The position numbers were made by a program, and so were the translations under genes. Source: Rhizobium vallis (lineage in GTDB: Bacteria > Pseudomonadota > Alphaproteobacteria > Rhizobiales > Rhizobiaceae). From it: DNA of 64,000 nucleotides. The number at the start of each line of letters is the position of its first letter. Position 1 is the first letter of the stretch. The stretch covers positions 62,001-126,000 of the forward strand of contig NZ_ML133692.1 in NCBI RefSeq assembly GCF_003985155.1. The letters run 5' to 3'. A model generated the notes under the pieces. That model worked only from the letters and a program-made list of their open reading frames with translations, searched no databases and was not told the origin of the DNA. Positions 1 through 8,930 of the stretch are shown here, piece after piece.

Positions 1-765
1 GAACATGTCGGGCGTGTCGCCATGTTCGAGGCCGGAGGTCGGCCACCATGTGTCGAAAATCCGGTGCATGGTCAGCGGAATGCCGGAGACATGGCCGCGA
101 TGGCTGAAGACAACGTAGCGCTGTCCCGGAAGCTTGAGCGTCGTGAAATCCGGTGGCAGGTCGCCGGCATCGGAGATTTCGACCGCGGCCATATAGCGGA
201 ATTTCTCCGCTTCGCCATCGATATGCGTACAGATGCCGTAGGCGACATTACCTTTCTGGCCCGGGATATGGCCGAAATGGGCGTTGAACTTCTGCCAGAG
301 AGAGGGGATGGCGGCATTGCCGCCATAGGGATAGATCTCCTGCAGGCCGGCAAAGAGCATCGGCTGAAGGGTTTCGAAGCGGGGCGGTTCGAGGTCGTTG
401 AGGCGGGCGGGATCCATTCTGATCGGCTCCAGTAAAACAAGGTTGCGGGCGTGCCCCTGTCTGCGCACCGCGTCCGGCGTCATGCCGAACTGGTCGCGGA
501 AGGCACGGGTGAAGGCCTCGTGCGAGCCGTAGCCCGCGGCAAGCGCAACCTCGAGAATGGTGGATGAACCGACGACCAAAGCAGGCACGGCGCGGCTGAG
601 GCGCCGCCCTCTGATATAGCCGCTGATCGAGTGGCCGTTGACGAGCCCAAAAACGCGCGACAGATGGTAACGCGACAATCCGGCTGCGTCGGATATCTCT
701 TCCAGCGATAGATCGTGTTCGAAATGGCTCTCTATGAACCAGATCGCCCGGGCGACGGCGCTCAT
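1..765 (-). CDS. AraC-family regulator with GyrI-like effector domain (partial)
   Basis: The frame reads from an ATG at 765 leftwards off the window edge, giving 255 codons with no stop, so the C-terminus is missing. Residues 1-105 form an AraC-type double helix-turn-helix, with the typical second-helix stretch AAGYGSHEAFTRAFRDQFG. From about residue 115 the protein changes to a GyrI/AraC effector-binding fold (YGICTHIDGEAEKFRYMAAV), which in this family binds small hydrophobic or drug-like ligands. An N-terminal DNA-binding and C-terminal sensing layout is usual for Rob/SoxS-like proteins with a GyrI domain. Its target is unknown. The neighbouring TetR gene and efflux pair make a role in toxin response possible, but that is inference. 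Confidence 0.9.
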   Translation of the reverse strand, partial: MSAVARAIWFIESHFEHDLSLEEISDAAGLSRYHLSRVFGLVNGHSISGYIRGRRLSRAVPALVVGSSTILEVALAAGYGSHEAFTRAFRDQFGMTPDAVRRQGHARNLVLLEPIRMDPARLNDLEPPRFETLQPMLFAGLQEIYPYGGNAAIPSLWQKFNAHFGHIPGQKGNVAYGICTHIDGEAEKFRYMAAVEISDAGDLPPDFTTLKLPGQRYVVFSHRGHVSGIPLTMHRIFDTWWPTSGLEHGDTPDMF

Positions 766-971
766 CCTCACTCCCTACGGTGCCATGCGTCCTTTAAGAT
801 GCGCAAAGGACGCTACAGCACTTTGAATTGCTGCATAATTTATCCTTAAATCGATTCCGATTTAAGGAATTACGCAGGGGTTGCGACGTCTTCTTTAGAG
901 AAAAGCCGGCAGCGAGGTTTGATCGCCCTTGCGGAATTTTGGCCGATGGAAGGCAGCCGTGAAGGATGTGC

Positions 972-1652
972 TCAGACGGTCCCGTGCCGGCGTGCGCCGT
1001 AGGCGGCCATGAAGACCCGGATCGCACCCCGGATGACGCGCTCGATTTCGTCGCGCGGCGGCGGCTCTTCCATGCTCCCAAACAGGCGAAGCTTGAAGAA
1101 GCTGCCGCTGGCGAGATCGAGAAACTGACCGGCGGCCAATTCGATGTCGTCGATCTCAAGCGCGCCATCGGCGATGCGCCGTTCCAGGAAGTCGCGCAGG
1201 ACGGTGCGCAGGTTTTCAGGCCCCTTGAAGAAGCGCTGACAGAGGGCCGGCATGCGATCGCGAACACCAAGAACGGTGCGCATCGCGCTGATGACCTTTT
1301 CGTCGGTCATATGGGTGACGAAGCTAATCCCGAATTCGTACAGGCCAGCTTCGGGATCGTCGTGTTCGGCAAGCGCGGTGCGCATCGTCGCCAGGAAGGT
1401 GGCGCGCTCGGCCTCGATCATCGCCGAGAACAGTTCTTCCTTGTTGGTGAAATAGACGTAGAGCGTTCCCTTGGAGACGCCGGCCTCGCGCGTCACGTCG
1501 TTCATGCTGGCGGCGTCGAAGCCCATCTTCATAAAGACGCGCTTGGCGCCGGCGAGAATCTGCTGGCGCTTTGCCGGATCTTCGCCAGCGGCAAATCTGC
1601 CTCCTGCAGCAGGAGGGCTGAATGCAGCGGCATGGTCGGGTTTCAGCGTCAT
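972..1652 (-). CDS. TetR/AcrR-family repressor of the adjacent efflux pair
   Basis: 226 aa. Residues 27-75 form the TetR DNA-binding domain (ILAGAKRVFMKMGFDAASMN then VSKGTLYVYFTNKEELF); the rest is an all-helical ligand and dimerisation domain. About 25 extra residues precede the helix-turn-helix. The gene is divergent from the HlyD/MFS efflux genes, and the 147-bp gap between them carries two inverted repeats that look like its operators. The likely job is to repress both itself and the pump until a toxic compound binds. The ligand cannot be read from sequence. Confidence 0.92.
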   Translation of the reverse strand: MTLKPDHAAAFSPPAAGGRFAAGEDPAKRQQILAGAKRVFMKMGFDAASMNDVTREAGVSKGTLYVYFTNKEELFSAMIEAERATFLATMRTALAEHDDPEAGLYEFGISFVTHMTDEKVISAMRTVLGVRDRMPALCQRFFKGPENLRTVLRDFLERRIADGALEIDDIELAAGQFLDLASGSFFKLRLFGSMEEPPPRDEIERVIRGAIRVFMAAYGARRHGTV

Positions 1653-1699
1653 GTCTCCTTAACCGTCTTCATGTTTTGGCGTTTTCTTTAAAAGAAATC

Positions 1700-1772
1700 G
1701 AACCGATTGGTTCTATACATCTTGATATGACGATAAAACAGGTTTACGTCAACTGAACCGAACCGTTCAGTT
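1700..1772. promoter_or_regulatory. Two inverted-repeat operators between tetR and the efflux genes
   Basis: Site 1 at 1700-1713 has arms GAACC and GGTTC around four bases. Site 2 at 1751-1772 has perfect 8-base arms AACTGAAC and GTTCAGTT around six bases. Both share the GAACCG core. Position and symmetry suit a TetR dimer controlling both divergent genes; binding itself is inferred. Confidence 0.65.
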
Positions 1773-1799
1773 CGATTATTTTACTCCAAGATCGGTAAA

Positions 1800-3020
1800 G
1801 TGGCCATGTCGAGCAATCAAAAGAGCAACGTCGCACGGATCGTCAGCGAAAACGCCGAAACCGAAGAGGCAGAGGTCGTGGCCGTTGCCGAGGCTCCGAC
1901 GGCGGAAACACTGGAAAAGCCGTCTGCCCCTGCGCAGCCGGCGCCGGCCCAGGCTCCGGTTGCTCCTCCCGAGGCCGCGAAGAAGCGCCGCAGTCCGGTG
2001 CTGCCGATCGTGGTGCTCGCCCTGCTCGCGGGCGGGGGCTGGTATGGATACGAATGGTGGACGAACGGCCGGTTTATGGTGTCGACCGACGACGCTTATA
2101 TCGAAGGCGATATCGCGACCATCTCGCCGAAGGTTACCGGCTATGTCGCGAAGGTGAATGTTGTTGCCAACCAGGAAGTCAAGGCAGGCGATGTTCTCGC
2201 TACCCTTGATAACGGCGACTACCAGAATGCCCTCGATCAGGCGAATGCCCAGATCGCGACCGAGCAGCTTTCGCTAAGCCGTATCGATGCGCAGATCGAA
2301 GGCGCCAAGGCCAGCCTCGTGCAGGCGCAGGCCCAGAAGACTGCCCTCGAAGCCACGGTTCGTGGCGCGGAAATCAAGCAGAAGCGCCAGAGCGACCTGC
2401 AGGCAAAGTCGGTCGGCACCACCGCGGATCTCGATGATGCCAATACTGCACTCGATCAGGCCAAGGCCAATCTCGCCGGCGGCGATGCCAATATCGTGGC
2501 TGCGCAGGCCAATATTGCCATCCTTGAAGCCCAGCGCAAGGAGGCCGAAGGTTCGGTCCGTTCGCTGGAAATCTCCCGGGACAAGGCTGGCCGCGATCTC
2601 TCCTTCACCGTGCTCAAGGCGCCCTATGACGGCATCGTCGGCAACCGCTCGGTCCAGGAAGGTGATCTCGTCTCACCCGGCCAGCGCCTGATGGCGCTCG
2701 TTCCGGTGCATGAGCTCTATATCGACGCCAACTTCAAGGAAACGCAGATCCAGCACCTCGTTCCCGGCTCGAAGGTCAACGTCCACGTCGACGCCTATAG
2801 CGACCATCCTGTTGTCGGCACGGTCGAGTCGATCTCGCCGGCTTCCGGCTCGGTCTTCTCGATGCTGCCGCCGGAAAATGCCACTGGCAACTTCACCAAG
2901 GTGATCCAGCGTGTCCCGGTGCGCATCGCGCTGCCGCAGGATGCGCTCGACAGCGGGCGCCTGCGTGCAGGCCTCAGCGTCGTCGTCGACGTCGATACCC
3001 GCACGGCGCCGAGCAAGTAA
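1800..3020 (+). CDS. HlyD/EmrA-type membrane fusion protein of an MFS efflux pump
   Basis: 406 aa. Periplasmic adaptor that links an inner-membrane exporter to an outer-membrane channel. A cytoplasmic Pro/Ala-rich stretch (about residues 20-65) precedes one membrane anchor (PVLPIVVLALLAGGGWYGY). Then come a biotinyl-lipoyl-like domain (VSTDDAYIEGDIATISPKV), a long Gln/Ala-rich coiled hairpin (about 140-265) and a second lipoyl/beta-barrel half (LKAPYDGIVGNRSVQEGDLV). The start is a GTG at 1800 with an in-frame ATG at 1806; either is possible. It is followed 27 bp later by the MFS gene, forming an emrAB-like operon divergent from its probable TetR repressor. Confidence 0.93.
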   Translation: MAMSSNQKSNVARIVSENAETEEAEVVAVAEAPTAETLEKPSAPAQPAPAQAPVAPPEAAKKRRSPVLPIVVLALLAGGGWYGYEWWTNGRFMVSTDDAYIEGDIATISPKVTGYVAKVNVVANQEVKAGDVLATLDNGDYQNALDQANAQIATEQLSLSRIDAQIEGAKASLVQAQAQKTALEATVRGAEIKQKRQSDLQAKSVGTTADLDDANTALDQAKANLAGGDANIVAAQANIAILEAQRKEAEGSVRSLEISRDKAGRDLSFTVLKAPYDGIVGNRSVQEGDLVSPGQRLMALVPVHELYIDANFKETQIQHLVPGSKVNVHVDAYSDHPVVGTVESISPASGSVFSMLPPENATGNFTKVIQRVPVRIALPQDALDSGRLRAGLSVVVDVDTRTAPSK

Positions 3021-3047
3021 GCCTTCAGGGTAGGCGGAGGTGGTCTG

Positions 3048-4646
3048 ATGGCAGGGAGCCCAACAGCAACAGCGGGAACCATTCCGGTAGCGCCTGCCCA
3101 TGCGGCGGATCGCATGGATCCGAAGAAGCTCATCGCCTTCTTCGCGATGGTGCTCGGCATGTTCATGTCGATCCTCGACATCCAGATCGTCTCGGCCTCG
3201 CTGGCTGAAATCCAGGCCGGCCTGTCGGCCGGCTCCGACGAAATCGGCTGGGTGCAGACGGCTTATCTGATCGCCGAAGTGATCATGATCCCGCTATCGG
3301 GCACGCTGGCGCGGATCATATCGACGCGATACCTCTTCGCGATTTCGGCGGCCGGCTTCACCATGGCGAGCGCGCTCGCGGCGACGGCGACGAATATTGA
3401 CCAGATGATCGTCTATCGCGCCATCCAGGGTTTTATCGGCGGCGGCATGATCCCGTCGGTCTTCGCGGCCGCCTTCACCATCTTCCCGCCATCGAAGCGC
3501 AGCATCGTCTCGCCGATCATCGGGCTGATCGCAACGCTGGCGCCGACCATCGGCCCGACTGTCGGCGGCTATCTCAGCCACGCCTTCTCCTGGCACTGGC
3601 TGTTCCTCGTCAATATCGTTCCCGGCATCATCGTTACGCTCGTCACCTGGAACTTCATCGATTTCGACAAGCCTGAACTGTCGCTCTTCAAGAAGTTCGA
3701 CTGGTGGGGGCTGATCTCGATGGGCGTCTTCCTCGGTGCGATGGAATATGTGCTTGAAGAGGGCAATTCGAACGACTGGTTCAATGACAATTCCATCGCC
3801 ATCGCAGCGGTTGCCTCCGGCGCTGCAGGCATCGTCTTCTTCTATCGGGCCTTCACGGTGGATTTCCCCGTCGTCGACCTCAGGGCATTCTCGAACCGGA
3901 ATTTCTCCTTCGGTTCGGTGTTTTCCTTTGTCATGGGCATCGGCCTCTATGGGCTCACCTATATCTATCCGGTCTATCTCGGGCGTATCCGGGGCTATGA
4001 TTCGCTGATGATCGGCCAGACGATGTTCGTCTCCGGGCTTGCGATGTTCTTCACCGCGCCGATTGCCGGGCGGCTGTCGACGAAGATGGACCTGCGGTTG
4101 ATGATGGTGATCGGCTTCGTCAGCTTCGCCGCCGGCACATATATCATGATCCACCTGACGGCGGATTGGGATTTCTACGAGCTCTTCATCCCCCAGATCC
4201 TGCGCGGCTTCGGGCTGATGATGTGCATGGTGCCGATCAACAATATCGCGCTCGGCACGATGCCGCCCTCACGCATCCGCGGTGCGTCCGGCCTGTTCAA
4301 CCTGACCAGAAACCTCGGCGGCGCCGTCGGCCTTGCCGTCATCAACACCGTGCTCACCAACCGGCAGGACGTGCACTACGAGCGGCTGCGGGAGAATATG
4401 GACTGGGGCAATCCGGCGGTAATCGACCAGATGAACAATATGACCGCCAACTTCAACACCTATGGCATGGATGGGGCTTCGGTCGCGATCAAGAAGATGG
4501 TCGGCCTTGCCACCAGGCAGGCGGTCATCCTTTCCTTCAGCGATGTGTTCCTGATTCTGACCGCGCTTTTCGTTGCGATGATCCTCGGTGTCGCGATGAT
4601 CAAGAAACCCGCGCCGCAAGGCGGGGGAGGTGGCGGCGGCCACTGA
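3048..4646 (+). CDS. DHA2-family MFS multidrug exporter (EmrB-like)
   Basis: 532 aa, the usual size for a 14-helix DHA2 proton antiporter. The first helix carries MFMSILDIQIVSASLAEIQ, and the motif-C region PIIGLIATLAPTIGPTVGGY is clear in helix 5. The protein ends in a Gly-rich tail (QGGGGGGGH). The start ATG at 3048 follows a GCGGAGGTGG ribosome-binding site. Paired with the upstream HlyD adaptor, it should export hydrophobic toxic compounds through the envelope. Substrates are unknown; in rhizobia such pumps often handle plant phenolics or flavonoids, which is family knowledge and not shown here. Confidence 0.94.
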   Translation: MAGSPTATAGTIPVAPAHAADRMDPKKLIAFFAMVLGMFMSILDIQIVSASLAEIQAGLSAGSDEIGWVQTAYLIAEVIMIPLSGTLARIISTRYLFAISAAGFTMASALAATATNIDQMIVYRAIQGFIGGGMIPSVFAAAFTIFPPSKRSIVSPIIGLIATLAPTIGPTVGGYLSHAFSWHWLFLVNIVPGIIVTLVTWNFIDFDKPELSLFKKFDWWGLISMGVFLGAMEYVLEEGNSNDWFNDNSIAIAAVASGAAGIVFFYRAFTVDFPVVDLRAFSNRNFSFGSVFSFVMGIGLYGLTYIYPVYLGRIRGYDSLMIGQTMFVSGLAMFFTAPIAGRLSTKMDLRLMMVIGFVSFAAGTYIMIHLTADWDFYELFIPQILRGFGLMMCMVPINNIALGTMPPSRIRGASGLFNLTRNLGGAVGLAVINTVLTNRQDVHYERLRENMDWGNPAVIDQMNNMTANFNTYGMDGASVAIKKMVGLATRQAVILSFSDVFLILTALFVAMILGVAMIKKPAPQGGGGGGGH

Positions 4647-4670
4647 CCTCCGGCCCTGCCGCCCCTTGAA

Positions 4671-4692
4671 AAGGCCCTCTCCGGAGGGCCTT
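4671..4692 (+). terminator. Rho-independent terminator of the efflux operon
   Basis: A 9-bp stem, AAGGCCCTC (4671-4679) and GAGGGCCTT (4684-4692), with a 4-base loop is followed by a run of T residues. It lies 24 bp after the MFS stop codon. Confidence 0.9.
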
Positions 4693-4803
4693 TTTGTTTG
4701 CGGTTTTCCGGCCGTCGTGTCATCAGCGCATGATTGCTTGTCGATTGGCTTGGCGGCTGGCAAGGCCGAAAAAATGACGTGGAAACCGTCTCCTTCGATT
4801 TTT

Positions 4804-4819
4804 TGATTTACGTACATCA
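4804..4819. promoter_or_regulatory. Candidate LacI-type operator upstream of the xyl genes
   Basis: TGATTTACGTACATCA is an imperfect 16-bp palindrome with a central CG, the usual layout of LacI-family operators. It sits about 35 bp upstream of the LacI gene that heads the xylB unit, a fitting position for autoregulation. No second copy was found before xylA. Confidence 0.45.
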
Positions 4820-4852
4820 GAATTGGCGCTAATGGTCTCGTCAGGAGGAATG

Positions 4853-5878
4853 ATGAGGCCAACCGTTCACGATATCGCTGCCGCAGCCGGTGTCAGTCTC
4901 GCGACTGTCGACCGCGTTCTCAACCAGCGTCCCGGCGTGCGCCACGTCACGCGGGAAAAGGTCGAGACCGCAATCCGCGAGCTTGGTTATGTCAGAGACG
5001 TCGCCGCTGCCAATCTTGCCAAGGGGCGCACCTATCCGCTGGTCTTCATCTTGCCGGCCAGCGACAATTCCTTCATGCACGGGCTCAATGCCGAGATACG
5101 GCAGGCGATCCTCCGGTCGCCGGCGGAGCGCACCGACATCCGCACCATCGAGGTGCCGGCCTTCGATCCCGCCGCGCTGGTCTCCGTGCTCGAAGAGCTC
5201 TCACGGGAAAAGCCTTGCGGCATCGCCATGGTTGCGACCGATGCTCCCGAAGTGCGCGCCGTCGTCGACAGGCTGGTGCGCGAACGCTTTCCCATCGTCA
5301 CCCTGGTTTCCGACCTCACCGGGTCGCTTCGCCATCACTATGCCGGCGTCGACAACATCGCTGCCGGTCGCACGGCTGCGCGCCTGCTCGGGCGGTTCCT
5401 CGGGCCACGAAAGGGCGAAATCGCGGTGCTTGCCGGCTCCATGCTGGTGCGCGACCATCGCGAGCGGCTGGAGGGGTTCACCGCGGTGATGGCGGAAGAA
5501 TTTCCCGATTTTGCGATTCTGCCGGTTCTGGAAGGCCGCGACGATCCCGAGATCGCTCATATGCTGGTTGCCGATGCGCTGTCGAGGAATGCCGGCATCG
5601 TCGGCGTCTACAGCCTCGGCGCCGGCAATCGCGGCCTCATTCGGGCACTGAAGGAGAAAGCCGTCGACCGGACGCTGACCGTTATCGCTCACGAACTGAC
5701 GGCCCATACGCGCGCGGCACTGCTCGACCATACGATCGATGCGATCCTCAACCAGGACGCCGGACATGAGGTGCGCAGTGCAGTCCGCGTGCTGAAAGCC
5801 AAGGCGGACGGGCTTGCCGTCATCGCAGCGCAGGAACGCATCCGTCTCGACATATTCCTGAAAGACAATCTGCCGTAA
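4853..5878 (+). CDS. LacI-family regulator, probable xylose-pathway regulator
   Basis: 341 aa. The N-terminal helix-turn-helix (TVHDIAAAAGVSLATVDRVL) is followed by a periplasmic-binding-protein-like effector domain from about residue 60. The ATG at 4853 is preferred because AGGAGG (4843-4848) precedes it by four bases; ATGs at 4850 and 4832 are alternatives. The gene ends 19 bp before xylB and probably shares its transcript. Context points to a sugar-responsive repressor of xylB, with the effector perhaps xylose or xylulose; this is inference. The helix-turn-helix has VDRVLN where many LacI proteins have VSRVLN. Confidence 0.88.
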   Translation: MRPTVHDIAAAAGVSLATVDRVLNQRPGVRHVTREKVETAIRELGYVRDVAAANLAKGRTYPLVFILPASDNSFMHGLNAEIRQAILRSPAERTDIRTIEVPAFDPAALVSVLEELSREKPCGIAMVATDAPEVRAVVDRLVRERFPIVTLVSDLTGSLRHHYAGVDNIAAGRTAARLLGRFLGPRKGEIAVLAGSMLVRDHRERLEGFTAVMAEEFPDFAILPVLEGRDDPEIAHMLVADALSRNAGIVGVYSLGAGNRGLIRALKEKAVDRTLTVIAHELTAHTRAALLDHTIDAILNQDAGHEVRSAVRVLKAKADGLAVIAAQERIRLDIFLKDNLP

Positions 5879-5897
5879 CGGCAAAGGAGAATACCAG

Positions 5898-7352
5898 ATG
5901 TATCTCGGTCTCGACCTCGGAACCTCCGGCGTCAAAGCGATGCTGATCGACGGCGATCAGAAGATCGTGGGCTCTGCCAATGGTTCGCTCGATGTTTCAC
6001 GCCCGCATTCCGGCTGGTCGGAGCAGGAGCCGGCCCACTGGGTGCGCGCCACGGAAGAGGCCGTCGCCGGCCTCAAGGCAAAACATCCGAAGGAGTTCGC
6101 CGCGGTCAGGGGTATCGGCCTTTCGGGGCAGATGCACGGCGCAACGCTCATCGACGCCGCCGACAAGGTGCTGCGCCCCTGCATCCTGTGGAACGATACG
6201 CGCAGCTATGTCGAAGCCGCAGCCCTCGACGCCGATCCGCGCTTCCGGGCGCTTACCGGCAACATCGTCTTTCCCGGCTTCACGGCGCCGAAGCTCGCCT
6301 GGGTCGAAAAGCATGAGCCTGAAGTCTTTGCCAAGGTCGCCAAGGTGCTGCTGCCGAAGGATTACTTGCGTCTCTGGCTGACCGGCGAATATATTTCCGA
6401 AATGTCGGATTCGGCCGGCACTTCCTGGCTCGATACCGGCAAGCGCGCCTGGTCGTCCGAACTGCTTGCCGCCACCAGCCTTTCCGAGGAACAGATGCCG
6501 GCGCTCGTCGAGGGCACCGAACAGGCCGGCACGCTGCGGCCCGAACTGGCGGCGCAATGGGGTATTTCCGGCACGGTCGTCGTTGCCGGCGGCGCGGGCG
6601 ACAATGCGGCCTCGGCCTGCGGCATGGGCACGGTCAGTGATGGCGCCGCCTTCGTCTCGCTCGGCACTTCGGGCGTGCTTTTTGCCGCCAACGGCTCTTA
6701 TCTGCCGAAGCCGGAAAGCGCAGTGCATGCCTTCTGCCATGCACTGCCCAACACCTGGCACCAGATGGGCGTCATCCTGTCGGCCACCGATGCACTCAAC
6801 TGGCATTCCGGCGTCACGGGCAAATCGGCCGCCGATCTGACGGGCGAACTCGGCGAGACGCTGAAGGCGCCGACCGGCGTCACCTTCCTGCCCTATCTCT
6901 CCGGCGAACGCACGCCGCATAACGATGCCGTCATCCGCGGCGCCTTCATCGGCCTTGAACATGAAAGCAGCCGCGTTGTGCTGACACAGGCCGTGCTCGA
7001 AGGTGTGGCCTTTGCCATCCGTGACAATCTCGAAGCGTTGCGTTCGGCCGGCACCGGTATCTCCCGCGTCACCGCCATCGGCGGCGGTTCCCGCTCGCGT
7101 TACTGGCTGGCATCGATCGCGACCGCGCTCGGCGTTCCCGTTGATCTGCCCGCCGATGGCGATTTCGGCGCGGCCTTCGGCGCGGCGCGCCTCGGCTTGA
7201 TCGCGGCAACGGGGGCAGATCCTATCGCGGTCTGCACGCCGCCGGTGACGGCAGGTACGATCGAGCCGGTTGTTTCTCTGAGCGGCGCTTATGAGGATGC
7301 TTACAAGCGCTATCGTGCGCTCTACCCGGCGATCAAATCGCTGGCGCATTGA
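5898..7352 (+). CDS. xylB: Xylulokinase
   Basis: 484 aa, a normal length for FGGY-family xylulokinase, which phosphorylates D-xylulose to xylulose 5-phosphate for the pentose phosphate pathway. The protein opens with YLGLDLGTSGVKAMLIDGD, the phosphate-binding loop of the actin-like ATPase fold. GLSGQMHGATLID is the xylulose-binding segment (the M-H pair is typical of XylB). The second domain has SLGTSGVLFAANG and AIGGGSRSRYWL. An AAAGGAGA ribosome-binding site precedes the ATG. It follows the LacI gene directly and is separated from xylA by a repeat element. Confidence 0.97.
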   Translation: MYLGLDLGTSGVKAMLIDGDQKIVGSANGSLDVSRPHSGWSEQEPAHWVRATEEAVAGLKAKHPKEFAAVRGIGLSGQMHGATLIDAADKVLRPCILWNDTRSYVEAAALDADPRFRALTGNIVFPGFTAPKLAWVEKHEPEVFAKVAKVLLPKDYLRLWLTGEYISEMSDSAGTSWLDTGKRAWSSELLAATSLSEEQMPALVEGTEQAGTLRPELAAQWGISGTVVVAGGAGDNAASACGMGTVSDGAAFVSLGTSGVLFAANGSYLPKPESAVHAFCHALPNTWHQMGVILSATDALNWHSGVTGKSAADLTGELGETLKAPTGVTFLPYLSGERTPHNDAVIRGAFIGLEHESSRVVLTQAVLEGVAFAIRDNLEALRSAGTGISRVTAIGGGSRSRYWLASIATALGVPVDLPADGDFGAAFGAARLGLIAATGADPIAVCTPPVTAGTIEPVVSLSGAYEDAYKRYRALYPAIKSLAH

Positions 7353-7365
7353 GATCGAGACGCGC

Positions 7366-7494
7366 CCCTCACCCTCCCCTCTCCCCGAGGGGAGAGAGGG
7401 GAGCCCGTGGCGTCCGTATCTGAAGGACACGCGACGTTGTCACAAGTTTCTTCTCCCCAGCGGGGAGAAGGTGCCGGCAGGCGGATGAGGGGGC
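7366..7494. repeat. RIME-like intergenic palindromic repeat, copy 1
   Basis: Two hairpins lie between xylB and xylA. The first pairs CTCCCCTCTCCCC (from 7375) with a GGGGAGAG...GGGGAG arm; the second is CTTCTCCCC (7451-7459) / GGGGAGAAG (7463-7471), followed by a GATGAGGGGG tail. The same CTTCTCCCC hairpin and GATGAGGGGG motif recur at 15189-15330. The pattern matches what I recall of the Rhizobium intergenic mosaic element; boundaries are approximate. Confidence 0.7.
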
Positions 7495-7555
7495 CGCCTC
7501 TGGCGCAGACAAGAATTCAGAACTGTTAAGAAATACGAACCCAAGGAGACCTGAC

Positions 7556-8866
7556 ATGAGCACCGGATTTTTCGGCGATATTCAGAAAGTAAAATACGAA
7601 GGCCCCGACAGCACCAATCCGCTGGCCTTCCGCTATTACCAGCCGGACGAAATCGTCCTCGGCAAGCGCATGGAAGACCATCTGCGCTTCGCCGTCGCCT
7701 ATTGGCACACCTTCACCTGGCCGGGCGGCGATCCCTTCGGCGGCCAGACCTTCCTGCGTCCCTGGTTCGAAGACACGATGAAGGCTGCCAAGCTCAAGGC
7801 TGATGTCGCCTTCGAATTCTTCTCGCTGCTCGGCACGCCCTACTACTGCTTCCACGACGCCGACGTGCGTCCCGAGGGCAAGAACTTCGCCGAGAACACC
7901 AAGAACCTCAACGAGATCGTCGACTATTTCGCGGAGAAGCAGGCAGCAACCGGCACCAAGCTGCTCTGGGGCACGGCGAACCTCTTCTCCAACCGCCGCT
8001 ATATGTCGGGCGCGGCGACCAACCCCGATCCCGATGTCTTCGCTTTCGCAGCCGCGACGGTGAAGACCTGCATCGACGCCACGCAGAAGCTCGGCGGCGA
8101 GAACTACGTGCTGTGGGGCGGCCGCGAAGGCTACGAGACGCTGCTCAACACCGATCTCAAGCGTGAGCTCGACCAGCTCGGCCGCTTCCTCAACCTCGTC
8201 GTCGAATACAAGCACAAGATCGGCTACAAGGGCACGATCCTGATCGAGCCGAAGCCGCAGGAGCCGACCAAGCACCAGTATGACTACGACGTCGCAACCG
8301 TCTACGGCTTCCTCAAGAAGCACGGCCTTGAAAACGAGGTGAAGGTCAATATCGAGCAGGGCCATGCGATCCTTGCCGGCCATTCCTTCGAGCACGAGCT
8401 GGCGCTTGCCAATGCGCTCGGTATTTTCGGCTCGATCGACATGAACCGCAACGATTACCAGTCCGGTTGGGATACCGACCAGTTCCCGAACAATGTTCCG
8501 GAAATGGCGCTCGCCTACTACCACGTGCTGGCAGGCGGCGGCTTCAAGACCGGCGGCACCAACTTCGACTCGAAGCTGCGCCGTCAGTCGCTCGATCCGG
8601 CGGATCTGCTGATCGGCCATATCGGCGGCATGGATTGCTGCGCCCGCGGTCTCAAGGCCGCTGCCAAGATGATCGAGGACAAGGCTCTGTCGCAGCCGCT
8701 CGCCGATCGTTACGCCGGCTGGGATTCGGCCGAGGCGCAGAAGCTTTTCCGCGGCGAGTATTCCCTGGATGAGATCACGAACTGGGTTGAGACCAAGGAC
8801 GTCAATCCGCAGCCGAGATCCGGCAAGCAGGAGCTGCTCGAGAACGTCGTCAACCGTTACGTCTGA
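7556..8866 (+). CDS. xylA: Xylose isomerase
   Basis: 436 aa, standard for class II xylose isomerase, which converts D-xylose to D-xylulose in the cytosol using two divalent metals. Catalytic and metal-site segments are visible: FHDADVRPEG (the base-acting His and Asp), WGGREGYE, IEPKPQEPTKHQYDYD and SIDMNRNDYQSGWDTDQFP. A class II N-terminal extension (residues 1-40) is present. AAGGAG lies before the ATG. It works with the upstream xylB, but the 200-bp repeat-bearing gap suggests it may have its own promoter or separate mRNA processing. Confidence 0.98.
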   Translation: MSTGFFGDIQKVKYEGPDSTNPLAFRYYQPDEIVLGKRMEDHLRFAVAYWHTFTWPGGDPFGGQTFLRPWFEDTMKAAKLKADVAFEFFSLLGTPYYCFHDADVRPEGKNFAENTKNLNEIVDYFAEKQAATGTKLLWGTANLFSNRRYMSGAATNPDPDVFAFAAATVKTCIDATQKLGGENYVLWGGREGYETLLNTDLKRELDQLGRFLNLVVEYKHKIGYKGTILIEPKPQEPTKHQYDYDVATVYGFLKKHGLENEVKVNIEQGHAILAGHSFEHELALANALGIFGSIDMNRNDYQSGWDTDQFPNNVPEMALAYYHVLAGGGFKTGGTNFDSKLRRQSLDPADLLIGHIGGMDCCARGLKAAAKMIEDKALSQPLADRYAGWDSAEAQKLFRGEYSLDEITNWVETKDVNPQPRSGKQELLENVVNRYV

Positions 8867-8874
8867 TGACAGGC

Positions 8875-8899
8875 GCCGGCGGCCATCGGTCGCCGGCGT
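8875..8899. terminator. Hairpin between convergent xylA and lacI genes
   Basis: CGCCGGCG (8875-8882) and CGCCGGCG (8892-8899) pair around a 9-base loop. It lies between the ends of two convergent genes, so it may act as a two-way terminator; there is no strong T run. Confidence 0.5.
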
Positions 8900-8930
8900 T
8901 ATCCTTCCGGCCGGCTACTGCCGTGTCCGT

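Noticed and set aside
5997..7430. 477-codon open frame antisense to xylB
   Set aside because: It covers a certain xylulokinase gene, shows no domain, and ends in Arg-rich shadow sequence.
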